DNA from: Devosia equisanguinis
Lineage (GTDB): Bacteria; Pseudomonadota; Alphaproteobacteria; Rhizobiales; Devosiaceae
Length of the DNA stretch: 12,679 bases
Reading direction: 5' to 3'
Assembly (NCBI GenBank): GCA_945888565.1
Contig: CAMDAL010000085.1
Span: forward strand, 1-12,679
Shown: positions 5,726-12,679 of the stretch, piece after piece
How the letters are laid out: every line of letters starts with the position of its first letter
How positions within the stretch are numbered: position 1 is the stretch's first letter
Program-made: the position numbers and the translations under genes
Notes under the pieces: model-generated
The model's input: the letters and a program-made list of their open reading frames with translations, nothing else
Databases searched by the model: none
What the model was told of the DNA's origin: nothing

Positions 5726-7304
5726 CCTTCCTCGAAGGCCGCTCCGGCTTGTCGCCGGGGCGGCCCTCGCCCTCAGCATCGCAGCGCTGGTCGTCCTGGT
5801 GCTCGTCTCGATCCTCCGCGCCGCCACCGGCGCGGCGGCATCGAGCGTCGATATCTGGCGCCTCGTCGTCATGACCTCGACCCAGGCGGCCCTCACCACC
5901 GTGTTGTCGCTCGCCGTTGGCATTGCTCTCGCCTGGGCCCTGAACCGCCTGCGCTTTCCCGGCCGCGACCTTATCGTCGGCCTCTTTGCCTCCGCCATCG
6001 TCACCCCCGGTCTGATCATCGCCTTCGGCCTCCTCGCCGTCTGGGGGCGCGCCGGCTGGGTCAACGCAGCCTCGCTCGCGCTCACCGGCCAGTCGCTCGA
6101 AGTGCCGATCTTCGGCCTCGGCGGCATCCTTGCCGCCCACGTCATCCTCGATGCCAGCTTCGCCGCGCGTATCCTCCTCGCCCGCCTCGACGCCATCCCC
6201 GAAGCCCGCCTCAAGATGGGCCAGAGCCTCGGCCTCGGCGCCCTGCAGCGCTTCACGGTCATCGACTGGCCGATGCTGGGCCCCACCTTGCCCGGCCTCG
6301 GCGCCATCATCTTCCTCCTCGCCTTCACCAGCTTCCCCATCGTGCTGCTGCTGGGCGGCGGCCCCGCCAACCAGACGCTGGAAGTGGCCATCTACGCCGC
6401 AGTCCGCCTCGATTTCGATCTGGCGGGGGCCGTGCAACTGGCTATCGTGCAGATCGCCATCTGCTCCGCCATCATTCTCGCCACCGCGGCCTTTGCCCCG
6501 GTATCCGCCGCCACGGGCCGCTCGCGTCCGCCCCGCTGGCGCGACGCCGGCTGGGTGCGCTCCGTGCAGTGGGCCATCCTTGCTGTCAGCATCGTCGGCT
6601 TCGCCCTGCCGCTCGTTGCCATCCTGGTCGACGGCATCGGCCCGGGCATCATCGAGCTTGCCCAGCGCGAGAGCTTCTGGCGCGCCCTCGTCACAAGCCT
6701 CGTCATCGGTACAGGCTCCGCCGCACTGACCTTGCTGCTGGCGCTGACCATCGGCATGGCCCGCGCCGCCACTGCCTCGCGCCTCGCCCGCACCGCCATC
6801 GGCGCGCCCGCCTATGCCTACCTTGCGGTCCCGGCCGTGGTGCTGTCGCTTGGTGCTTTCCTCCTCGTCCGCGACATGGGCCTGCTGCCGGAATTCGCCG
6901 CCCCGGTGGTGGTGCTCGTCGCCAATGCCCTCCTTTCGCTGCCCTTCGCCCTGGCCACCCTGGCCCCGCCGCTCGAAGCTGTCGCCGCCAGCCGCGGCAA
7001 GCTCATCCGCTCCCTCGGGCTTGGCGGCTGGAGCCAGTTCCGCGATGTCGAGTGGCCGCTGCTCTCGCGCGACGCAGGCGTGGTCGTCGCCCTCAGCTTC
7101 TGTTTCTCGCTCGGCGATCTCGGCGTCGTCGCGCTGTTCGGTACGGAGGATTTTACCACCCTGCCACTCGCCATGTACCGGGCGCTGGGCGCCTATCGCA
7201 GCAATGACGCCGCCACCATCGCGGCGCTGATGCTGCTGCTGACCATCGCCGCCTTCACCCTGCTGCCGCGGCTCTTCGGAGGATCGTCTGATACTGCACG
7301 CTGA
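5709..7304 (+). CDS. thiP: Thiamine/TPP ABC transporter permease
   Basis: Inner-membrane channel of the thiamine importer. The 531 residues (E. coli ThiP has about 536) are a fused pair of binding-protein-dependent permease domains with about 12 hydrophobic segments, the first at about 14-36. Each half has the cytoplasmic EAA loop that docks onto the ATPase: EARLKMGQSLGLGALQRF (165-182) and EAVAASRGKLIRSLGLGG (423-440). The start is a TTG (5709-5711) inside the end of thiB; GGTGGA lies upstream as a modest ribosome site and no ATG or GTG fits before the first membrane helix. Translation is probably coupled to thiB. A GGAGGA near its 3' end (7278-7283) serves thiQ. Confidence 0.94.
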   Translation: MPRSSSLPRRPLRLVAGAALALSIAALVVLVLVSILRAATGAAASSVDIWRLVVMTSTQAALTTVLSLAVGIALAWALNRLRFPGRDLIVGLFASAIVTPGLIIAFGLLAVWGRAGWVNAASLALTGQSLEVPIFGLGGILAAHVILDASFAARILLARLDAIPEARLKMGQSLGLGALQRFTVIDWPMLGPTLPGLGAIIFLLAFTSFPIVLLLGGGPANQTLEVAIYAAVRLDFDLAGAVQLAIVQIAICSAIILATAAFAPVSAATGRSRPPRWRDAGWVRSVQWAILAVSIVGFALPLVAILVDGIGPGIIELAQRESFWRALVTSLVIGTGSAALTLLLALTIGMARAATASRLARTAIGAPAYAYLAVPAVVLSLGAFLLVRDMGLLPEFAAPVVVLVANALLSLPFALATLAPPLEAVAASRGKLIRSLGLGGWSQFRDVEWPLLSRDAGVVVALSFCFSLGDLGVVALFGTEDFTTLPLAMYRALGAYRSNDAATIAALMLLLTIAAFTLLPRLFGGSSDTAR

Positions 7305-7935
7305 CCGTCTCGCCTTCGCCCATCCCGGCGCCGCCCTGCGCTACGAGTTCAGCTTCACCGCTGTGCCGGGCGAGATCACCGCCATCAGCGGCCAGTCCGG
7401 TTCGGGTAAATCAACCCTGCTCGACCTCGTCGCCGGCTTCCTCACCCCATCGGGCGGCGCGCTGACCCTCGATGATCGCAACCTGCTGCCGCTGCCTCCG
7501 GAACAGCGGCCTGTCTCGATCCTGTTCCAGTCCGAAACCCTGTTCGATCACCTCAGCGCCGCCCGCAACCTCGCCCTCGGCCTGCCGTCCGGCATGCCGG
7601 CGGCCGAGGCCAGGGCGCGCATCGCTGCCGCCCTCGTCGAAGTCGGCCTGCCGGGCATCGAGAACCAGCGCGCCGCGACCCTCTCCGGCGGCGAGAAGCA
7701 ACGCGTCGCCCTCGCCCGCACCCTGCTGCGCGATCGTCCGGTCCTGCTGCTCGACGAACCCTTCTCCGCCCTCGACGACAGCACGCGCGGCACCATGCGC
7801 GATCTGGTGCGCGGCCTCACCGAGCGCCACGGCTGGATCACCGTGCTGGTCAGTCATCATGCCGACGACATCGAAGCCCTCGCCGCCCGCCGCTACCGGC
7901 TCGCGGAGGGACATCTGGTCGAACAGGCGATCTGA
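7288..7935 (+). CDS. thiQ: Thiamine/TPP ABC transporter ATP-binding protein, non-canonical start
   Basis: ATPase that powers ThiP. From the chosen start it has 215 residues (E. coli 232). Walker A GQSGSGKST is at 35-43, the Q-loop Gln in LFQSE at 81, the ABC signature LSGGEKQR at 132-139, Walker B with D-loop VLLLDEPFSALD at 152-163, and the H-loop VSHH at about 190. The N-terminal strands LHADRLAFAH and LRYEFSFTA are needed for a complete ABC fold, but they precede the only conventional start, a GTG at 7363. Upstream in frame there is only CTG (7288), ATA (7291) and CTG (7294), and a strong GGAGGA at 7278-7283 sits 4, 7 and 10 bases before these. I chose CTG 7288; ATA 7291 is nearly as likely. 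The gene overlaps the thiP end, consistent with coupling. A sequencing error that removed an ATG is an alternative. Confidence 0.88.
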   Translation: MILHADRLAFAHPGAALRYEFSFTAVPGEITAISGQSGSGKSTLLDLVAGFLTPSGGALTLDDRNLLPLPPEQRPVSILFQSETLFDHLSAARNLALGLPSGMPAAEARARIAAALVEVGLPGIENQRAATLSGGEKQRVALARTLLRDRPVLLLDEPFSALDDSTRGTMRDLVRGLTERHGWITVLVSHHADDIEALAARRYRLAEGHLVEQAI

Positions 7936-7963
7936 AGAGGACCGCCTCTGTCCCAAAACCAAA

Positions 7964-7989
7964 AAGGCCCCGGACACTGCCGGGGCCTT
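7964..7989. terminator. Bidirectional terminator between thiQ and the 731-residue protein gene
   Basis: AAGGCCCCGG (7964-7973) pairs perfectly with CCGGGGCCTT (7980-7989) around the 6-base loop ACACTG. Both genes converge on it. On the minus strand the stem is followed by TTTGGTTTT, a good U-tract, so it is strongest for the 8012-10207 gene. On the plus strand only CAAATTCTT follows. Confidence 0.8.
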
Positions 7990-8011
7990 CAAATTCTTGC
8001 TGTATCGACGC

Positions 8012-10207
8012 TTACTGCGCCGAAGCCTCACGCGGCTCGGTCCATACCCCGACCACCTCGTTGAACAGCGACACCGCCGCCGGGTCCTTCTCGAGAGTGA
8101 TGATGGCGCGCTTGCCGGTGGCATAGATCAGCGCCAGATCCATGTACTTGCGCGACATCAGCAACCGGCTGTTGGCCGTGATATCCTCCGGCGAGGCACT
8201 GAGCGCGAACAGGAAGGAGTTGCCCACGACGCGGGCCGAAGCACCGACCAGCGGCGTGCCCTGCACCAGTTCCTCGTTCTTCAGCAGCACCCCGGGCAGG
8301 CCCGCGATCGAGCCGCCGATGAAGCTGTCGCTGACCTTGAAGTTGACTTCCATCAGGTGGCTTGCCGGCAGGCTGGCATCCGAATTCTTGCGGATCAGCA
8401 CATCGACGGCCAGGTTGCGGGCCGGGATCGACGCCTTGCCGATCAGCGTCGGCAGGCCCATCTCATCTGTGCCCTTGGTCCATTCGATCGAACCCGAGAA
8501 CGGCACCGCGCCGGTCTTGCCGCTATCCGATGCTTCAAGCAGCAGCGACTGGCCACCCACCGTAACGGCGGGATCGAGCTTTGCCACTTCGGCTTCGGCA
8601 CTGCCCGGCAAAGGCGCACTGTCCAGTCGCTCTTCAGCCGGCGCGGGCACCAGCGGCAACGCCTGCGTCTCGGCTACGGCCGGCGTCGTCGCGTCCAGCC
8701 GGTCGTCGGGCGTCAGTTCGGCAGCCGGCGCCTCGGTCTCGGCCGGGGTGTCGGTGTTGCCGGGGCCGGTGACCGGCGTCTCGACCGTTCCACCGCCCAC
8801 TGGCGCCACGACTGCCTGCTCGGTCACCGGAGCGGCGCGTCCGAACATCTGGTCGAGGTTGATGAACCCCTCGCGCCAGGCCCAGAACCCCGCACCACCG
8901 GCACCCAGCAGCAGCACCACGAATACGATCAGGAACACCGTTACAGCGCCCATGCCGCCGCGACGATCGCCTTCGTCACGGGCCTTGGGGAACGCCGGCT
9001 CTGCCTCGCGGCGCGGTCCACCCTGCCGGGCGTTCTTTGCGAATGCAGACGGCTTCATCGGCTTGCCGGTATTGCGGCCACCGGGCGGCACCGCAGGCGC
9101 ATCGGCACGCAGCATGCCGTTGGCGAACCCGTTCTTGTGCGGCGGTGGCGCCTCTTCGTCCTCGTCCTCGACCTCGGGCAGCGCGTGCATCGCCCCGTTG
9201 ATCTCGGGCTCGTCCTCGAACTCCCCGCGCGCCTCACGGTCTAGCGTGGCAATGGCGCGGTCGATCGAATCCTGCGGATCGAGCGCCTGCTGCGGCTCGA
9301 CCTCGACTTCGCGGACCGCCGACATGGCGGCCGGTATCGGCTGCGAGGCAAACAGCGCCGCAGGTTCTGCCATCATCTGCCGGGCAACCGCCTGGCCACC
9401 GCGGCCTGCGGGCTCCAGCCGGGGCGCGGCCGCGACAGACTCACGCCGGGGCGTCAGTTCCGGCCCGCGGGTCGCGCCACCGATCGGGGCACCGAACGCG
9501 GTCGATCCGGTCCGGCTCTTGGCCGCCTCGGCGCGGGCAACAATTGAAGGCAGCGGACGGCCAGGCTTGCCGCTGGTGCGCATCGGCATCGGCGGGGGCG
9601 GAGCGGGCAGCTCCTCCTCTTCCTCTTCCAGCTCTGGTTCCTCGAACATCGGGGGCGGCGGCGCGGCGGCGCGAGTTGGCGCAGCAACCTGAGGGCGCGC
9701 CGGGCTCGGGACGAGCTTGGGCACCGGCTTGCCCATCGGCTTGCCTTCCGGCCTCACGACGGAGCGTTTCGCTTCCACCGGTGCCGGCTCGGGCTCTGCA
9801 TTGGCGGCGGCGATGATCTCTTCGATGCTGCCGCCCGGCGGCAGCGGCTTCGGCGGCTCCTTGATGGAACCGCCCGTCACGGTCTTTGCCACCGGACGCG
9901 CCACCGAGGTCGGTGCCTTCTTGGCCGGCGGTTCGAAGTAGACCGGCGGCGGCGGCGGCGCCTCTTCCTTCGACGAACCGAGCCCCGCGATCACCGCCTC
10001 ACTGGCTTCCTGCTCGACCTGGCGAATGCAGTCTTCGAGCTGGAGACGGTGCGCAGTGATGTCCCGGGCAGCGAGCGGCGGATTGATGGCGCGCAGCTGG
10101 CCGACGAGGGCGGCGCGCGCCTTCTCGTAGACCGCGCGGCGCGCGGCGCCGTTGTTCTCGGGCAGAGCTTCGACCGCCCTACGTAACAGCTCTTTGTAGT
10201 CCGCCAT
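8012..10207 (-). CDS. Large uncharacterised single-TM protein with disordered Pro/Glu-rich region
   Basis: I do not recognise a named function. The 731 residues divide into four parts. An N-terminal helical domain (about 1-75) contains LLRRAVEALPENNGAARRAVY and ALVGQLRAI, a segment I have seen at the start of hypothetical proteins in rhizobia. A long low-complexity region (about 82-415) is rich in Pro, Ala and Glu, with an acidic run at 190-199 and PPPP stretches. One membrane helix (about 421-443, FLIVFVVLLLGAGGAGFWAW) is preceded by RR, so the large N-terminal part is cytoplasmic. After another Pro/Ala/Thr linker, a C-terminal periplasmic domain (about 545-725) of mixed strands contains FSGSIEWTKGTDEMG and a hydrophobic, strand-rich core. 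The start ATG has no strong ribosome site. The gene lies 45 bp behind purA on the same strand and may be co-transcribed with it. A cell-envelope role is possible but only a guess. Confidence 0.85.
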   Translation of the reverse strand: MADYKELLRRAVEALPENNGAARRAVYEKARAALVGQLRAINPPLAARDITAHRLQLEDCIRQVEQEASEAVIAGLGSSKEEAPPPPPVYFEPPAKKAPTSVARPVAKTVTGGSIKEPPKPLPPGGSIEEIIAAANAEPEPAPVEAKRSVVRPEGKPMGKPVPKLVPSPARPQVAAPTRAAAPPPPMFEEPELEEEEEELPAPPPPMPMRTSGKPGRPLPSIVARAEAAKSRTGSTAFGAPIGGATRGPELTPRRESVAAAPRLEPAGRGGQAVARQMMAEPAALFASQPIPAAMSAVREVEVEPQQALDPQDSIDRAIATLDREARGEFEDEPEINGAMHALPEVEDEDEEAPPPHKNGFANGMLRADAPAVPPGGRNTGKPMKPSAFAKNARQGGPRREAEPAFPKARDEGDRRGGMGAVTVFLIVFVVLLLGAGGAGFWAWREGFINLDQMFGRAAPVTEQAVVAPVGGGTVETPVTGPGNTDTPAETEAPAAELTPDDRLDATTPAVAETQALPLVPAPAEERLDSAPLPGSAEAEVAKLDPAVTVGGQSLLLEASDSGKTGAVPFSGSIEWTKGTDEMGLPTLIGKASIPARNLAVDVLIRKNSDASLPASHLMEVNFKVSDSFIGGSIAGLPGVLLKNEELVQGTPLVGASARVVGNSFLFALSASPEDITANSRLLMSRKYMDLALIYATGKRAIITLEKDPAAVSLFNEVVGVWTEPREASAQ

Positions 10208-10252
10208 TCGTTACACGATATCCGTGATTTGGAGCCTTTTTAGCAAAAAAAC

Positions 10253-11542
10253 TCAGTCTTGGAACGGGTCCTGCACCAATATGGTATCCAGGCGCTCGGG
10301 GCTCGTGGACAGCATGGCCACCGGTGCGCCGATCAACTCCTCGATGTACCTGACGTATTTCACCGCCTGTGCCGGAAGTTCGGACCAGCTTCTTGCCCCA
10401 GCCGTTGTCTCCGACCAGCCCTCAAGGGTCTCGAAAATCGGCTTAACAGCGGCTTGTGCTCCCATTGAGGCAGGCAAGTAGTCAATTTTTTGACCGTCGA
10501 GTTCATACCCGACGCAAACTTTGATCTCTTTGAGGCCGTCGAGAACATCCAGTTTCGTGAGGGCGATGCCGTTTATCCCCGACGTTTTCACTGTCTGGCG
10601 CACAAGGACCGAGTCGAACCACCCGCAACGGCGCGGCCGGCCGGTGTTGACGCCCACTTCCTTGCCCACCGTCGAGAGGTGCCGGCCGATGTCATCGAAC
10701 AATTCGCACGGGAACGGCCCCTCCCCGACTCGGGTCGTGTAGGCCTTGGTGATGCCCAGCGTGTAGCCGATCGCCGTCGGGCCGAGGCCCGAGCCGGCCG
10801 CCGCCTGCCCCGCCACCGTGTTCGACGAGGTGACGAACGGATAGGTGCCGTGGTCGTTGTCGAGCAACGCGCCCTGCGCCCCCTCGAACAGGATGCGCGA
10901 GCCGCCCTTGCGATGCGTATCGAGCAGGTCCCAGACCCGGGCCACATAGGGCTGGATTTTGTCCGCCACCGATGTCAGTTCATCATACAGCGACTGGGCG
11001 CTGATCTCGGCCATGCCCATGCCGCGCCGCAGTGCGTTGTGGTGGGAGAGCAGCCGCTCGATCTTCGGCATCAGCGTCTCGGGCTCGGCGAGGTCGCAGA
11101 CGCGGATGGCGCGGCGGCCGACCTTGTCCTCGTAGGCCGGGCCGATACCGCGCTTGGTGGTGCCGATCTTCAGCCCGGAATTGGCGTTCTCGCGCACGGC
11201 GTCGAGTTCGCGGTGCAGCGACAGGATCAGCGGCGCGTTGTCGGCGATCTTCAGGATGTCCGGGGTGATCTTCACCCCCTGCGACGTCAGCTTCTCGACC
11301 TCGGCCACGAAGTGGTGCGGATCGACGACGACGCCGTTGCCGATCACGCTGAGCTTGCCGCGCACCAGCCCCGAGGGCAGCAGCGCCAGCTTGTAGCTCA
11401 CCCCGTCGATCACCAGTGTATGGCCGGCATTATGGCCGCCCTGGTAGCGCACCACCACGTCGGCCCGCTCCGAAAGCCAGTCGACGATCTTGCCCTTGCC
11501 TTCGTCACCCCACTGGCTGCCGACGACGATCACATTTGCCAT
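10253..11542 (-). CDS. purA: Adenylosuccinate synthetase
   Basis: Cytoplasmic enzyme joining IMP and aspartate with GTP to adenylosuccinate, the first committed step to AMP. The 429 residues (E. coli 432) are full length. The P-loop-like GSQWGDEGKGK is at 8-18 with the catalytic Asp13. HNAGHT is at 37-42 with catalytic His41. The IMP-binding GTTKRGIGPAYEDK is at 127-140, and EGAQGALLDNDHGTYPFVTS follows in the middle. The family's C-terminal GTP-binding part is intact. The ATG at 11540-11542 gives the standard N-terminus MANVIVVGSQWGDEGKGK. The only G-rich stretch upstream, GGATGGGG, is 12 bases away, so the ribosome site is weak. A 12-bp palindrome overlaps the start codon. The 731-residue protein gene follows 45 bp downstream on the same strand. 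Confidence 0.97.
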   Translation of the reverse strand: MANVIVVGSQWGDEGKGKIVDWLSERADVVVRYQGGHNAGHTLVIDGVSYKLALLPSGLVRGKLSVIGNGVVVDPHHFVAEVEKLTSQGVKITPDILKIADNAPLILSLHRELDAVRENANSGLKIGTTKRGIGPAYEDKVGRRAIRVCDLAEPETLMPKIERLLSHHNALRRGMGMAEISAQSLYDELTSVADKIQPYVARVWDLLDTHRKGGSRILFEGAQGALLDNDHGTYPFVTSSNTVAGQAAAGSGLGPTAIGYTLGITKAYTTRVGEGPFPCELFDDIGRHLSTVGKEVGVNTGRPRRCGWFDSVLVRQTVKTSGINGIALTKLDVLDGLKEIKVCVGYELDGQKIDYLPASMGAQAAVKPIFETLEGWSETTAGARSWSELPAQAVKYVRYIEELIGAPVAMLSTSPERLDTILVQDPFQD

Positions 11543-11553
11543 TTACGCGTAAA
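11542..11553. promoter_or_regulatory. 12-bp perfect palindrome TTTACGCGTAAA at the purA start
   Basis: TTTACGCGTAAA spans 11542-11553 and includes the first base of the purA ATG on the minus strand. It could be an operator whose occupancy blocks purA initiation, or a small RNA hairpin near the start codon. No protein can be assigned. Confidence 0.35.
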
Positions 11554-11591
11554 GCCCCATCCGGGAGCGCCGGCCCCGCAGCCCGCACTCG

Positions 11592-11620
11592 ATTGCAAAG
11601 AAGGGCAACACCGGCGCCAA
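11592..11620 (-). promoter_or_regulatory. Candidate purA promoter
   Basis: Read on the minus strand, TTGGCG (complement of 11615-11620) and TGCAAT (complement of 11592-11597) are 17 bp apart, each a 4/6 match to consensus. Transcription would start near 11585, about 43 bases before the purA ATG. Confidence 0.35.
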
Positions 11621-11788
11621 GCACCAGCAATTGCGGATGTCCCATACGCCAGTCTCGGCCGGATGACAAATCCGCAGAGGCATCCGAAGCACCGGTTCCA
11701 CCGATTCTGACTGGGACGTTCAGCCGCGTTTCGCCATGACGGACCAACAAGCCGCGCCGCCTGGGGGGCGTCTCAGGACACCAGACAC
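11621..11788. other. Spacer between purA promoter region and the FAD-oxidase relic
   Basis: I see no supported gene, RNA or clear repeat in this stretch. A minus-strand frame reads LVRHGETRLN near 11725-11747, which resembles a histidine-phosphatase motif. Nothing else in that frame or its neighbours supports such a protein. Confidence 0.5.
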
Positions 11789-11993
11789 ATGGACAAGCGT
11801 CTTTCTATCGAAGATCAGATCGAGATGTTGGGCTCGATGATCCGGGGCCGCGTCATCGCTCCGCACGACTCCGAATACCATGCCGGTGGGCGGCCTATCC
11901 CTCGGCTACCGGCGGCCGACTGGCCAGCATCAGGCATCGCTACGACCCCGAGAACGACTCCGGTCCAACACCAATATCGCGCCGGCAGCCTGA
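11789..11993 (+). pseudogene. Remnant of a berberine-bridge-type FAD-linked oxidase (internal deletion plus frameshift)
   Basis: From ATG 11789 the frame encodes MDKRLSIEDQIEMLGSMIRG followed by RVIAPHDSEYH (residues 21-31). RGRVIAPHDSEY resembles the N-terminal start of bacterial FAD-linked oxidases ('l.G.v..P.d..Y'). After about 11884 a second frame reads AAYPSAT..GRLASIRHRYDPEN (to about 11957). A third frame then reads LRSNTNIAPAA and stops at TGA 11991-11993. Together these give the classical end of the BBE domain ('Y..L..lK.rYDP.N.fR.NqNI.P'). Roughly 400 central residues, including the FAD-binding domain, are missing, and one base has been lost near 11958. The first frame stays open to 12070 but encodes nothing recognisable after the junction. 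The product cannot be a functional oxidase. The gene is divergent from purA and precedes the EamA transporter. Confidence 0.72.
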
Positions 11994-12030
11994 TCGGGCT
12001 GGCATCGCGAGCCGAATGGGACAATAACAC

Positions 12031-12061
12031 TGACGCGGAGCCGCATCCTGGCCCCGCGTCA
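12031..12061 (+). promoter_or_regulatory. Stem-loop immediately before the EamA transporter gene
   Basis: TGACGCGG (12031-12038) pairs perfectly with CCGCGTCA (12054-12061), with an inner GCC/GGC pairing (12040-12042 with 12050-12052). It ends 12 bases before the ATG at 12074. It may be the old terminator of the decayed upstream gene, or it may affect translation of the transporter. No T-run follows. Confidence 0.35.
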
Positions 12062-12073
12062 CATCACTGACCG

Positions 12074-12679
12074 ATGCCCAGTACCAGCACTTCGCCGTTC
12101 TCCCGTGCCTTCGACGCGGTGATGAGCCGGCCCTATCTCATCCTGATCGTCTGCAACCTGTTCTGGGGTGGCAATACGGTCGCCGCCAAGCTGGCCGTCG
12201 GTCATATCGACGCGTACTCGCTCACCATCCTGCGCTGGGTCGGCGCCCTGATCCTGGTGCTGCCCTTCGCGATTCGGCCGCTGCAGCGCGACTGGCCGGT
12301 GATCCGCACCCGCTGGTGGCTCTACCTGCTCTATGGCGCCGTCGGCTTCACCAGCTTCAACATGCTGATGTACATCGCCGCCCACTACACCTCGGGCGTC
12401 AACGCCTCGCTTGAGCAGGTCGCGGTCAACATCTTCGTCCTGCTGCTGAACTTCACCCTGTTCCGCCTGAAGGTGCACCCGCTGCAACTCGTCGGCGTCG
12501 CGGTCACCATCCTGGGCGTCGCGCTGATCGCCACCCACGGCGACCTCGGCCGCATCCTCAAGCTTGACGTGAACTTCGGCGACGCGCTGGTGATCATCGC
12601 CTGCTTCGTCTACGCCGCCTACTCGATCGCGCTCCGCTGGCGGCCGCAGACCAACTGGCTAAGCTTCATGGTCGCGACC
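12074..12679 (+). CDS. EamA/DMT-family transporter (3' end outside window)
   Basis: Inner-membrane transporter of the drug/metabolite superfamily; the substrate (metabolite export, amino acids or others) is not predictable. 202 residues are visible, and the frame is still open at the window edge. The first EamA domain starts with YLILIVCNLFWGGNTVAAKL (about 21-40), containing the typical 'N.fWG.n.v..K' helix, followed by SLTILRWVGALI (48-59) and about three more helices to about residue 155. Residues from about 168 begin the second EamA repeat. The total length should be near 300 residues. The ATG at 12074 has no clear ribosome site. A second in-frame ATG at 12122 (MSRPYLILI) sits right before the first helix and could be the true start. 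An EamA transporter next to purA is common in Hyphomicrobiales (from memory). Confidence 0.88.
   Translation, partial: MPSTSTSPFSRAFDAVMSRPYLILIVCNLFWGGNTVAAKLAVGHIDAYSLTILRWVGALILVLPFAIRPLQRDWPVIRTRWWLYLLYGAVGFTSFNMLMYIAAHYTSGVNASLEQVAVNIFVLLLNFTLFRLKVHPLQLVGVAVTILGVALIATHGDLGRILKLDVNFGDALVIIACFVYAAYSIALRWRPQTNWLSFMVAT

Noticed and set aside
4682..6391. 569-codon open frame antisense to thiB/thiP
   Set aside because: It shows the low-complexity Arg/Gly/Ala composition typical of an antisense frame in high-GC DNA, and thiB and thiP are unmistakable on the other strand.
7472..9244. 590-codon plus-strand frame spanning thiQ, the terminator and the opposite gene
   Set aside because: It crosses a perfect bidirectional terminator and is out of frame with thiQ motifs, so it is an artefact of few stop codons.
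8142..9692. Ser-rich 516-codon open frame on the plus strand opposite the 731-residue protein
   Set aside because: Poly-Ser and Ala composition mirrors the Pro/Glu-rich coding of the minus strand. It has no ribosome site or recognisable domain.
11505..11750. Minus-strand frame beginning LVRHGETRLN, resembling the RHG motif of histidine phosphatases
   Set aside because: Only the first ten residues match. No following family motif appears in this or the other two minus-strand frames, and the frame runs into purA. Probably chance, or at best a tiny relic.
11789..12070. Intact 93-residue hypothetical protein gene
   Set aside because: Only the first 30 or so codons look like protein. The later part is better explained by two other frames encoding the end of an FAD-linked oxidase, so I call it a pseudogene.
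1..12679. CRISPR arrays, tRNA or rRNA genes, toxin-antitoxin or phage-defence modules
   Set aside because: No spaced direct-repeat array, tRNA cloverleaf, rRNA segment or defence-gene motif was seen by reading either strand. I could not run dedicated scanners.

Overview
The window looks like a chromosomal segment of a GC-rich alphaproteobacterium of the order Hyphomicrobiales (Rhizobiales). A Devosia-like genome is my best guess. This rests on the gene families, on codon third positions dominated by C and G, and on the neighbour pairs rluD-rpoH and purA with an EamA transporter. The genus is an inference that a 16S or whole-genome comparison would settle.

Left edge (1-1312): an accessory or decaying stretch. 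The last 47 codons of an IS5-family transposase run in from the left. They overlap, antisense, the 3' end of a QorB/YtfG-like atypical short-chain dehydrogenase gene, whose normal C-terminus appears to have been lost to the element. About 370 bp without a convincing gene follow.

Housekeeping core (1313-4544): a small one-TM membrane protein on the minus strand and the pseudouridine synthase gene rluD on the plus strand start head-to-head inside a single CATG. rpoH, the heat-shock sigma factor gene, follows with a recognisable promoter and a strong terminator. A thiamine diphosphokinase gene (thiN) converges on it from the right.

Thiamine uptake module (4539-7989): a TPP riboswitch precedes thiB-thiP-thiQ, a complete ABC importer for thiamine/TPP (periplasmic binding protein, fused permease, ATPase). 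thiN is divergent from it, so uptake and conversion of thiamine to TPP are encoded side by side and TPP closes the loop through the riboswitch. The expression platform shows two mutually exclusive helices. thiQ appears to lack an ATG, GTG or TTG start. A perfect bidirectional hairpin ends the operon.

Right part (8012-12679): a 731-residue uncharacterised membrane protein with a long disordered Pro/Glu-rich cytoplasmic part lies downstream of purA (adenylosuccinate synthetase), both on the minus strand. Upstream of purA, on the plus strand, lies a shredded gene. It keeps only the extreme N-terminus and the frameshifted C-terminus of a berberine-bridge-type FAD-linked oxidase. An EamA/DMT transporter gene then runs off the right edge.

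I did not find a convincing new multi-gene system. The most interesting signals are the riboswitch architecture, the non-canonical thiQ start, the two gene relics and the uncharacterised 731-residue protein.
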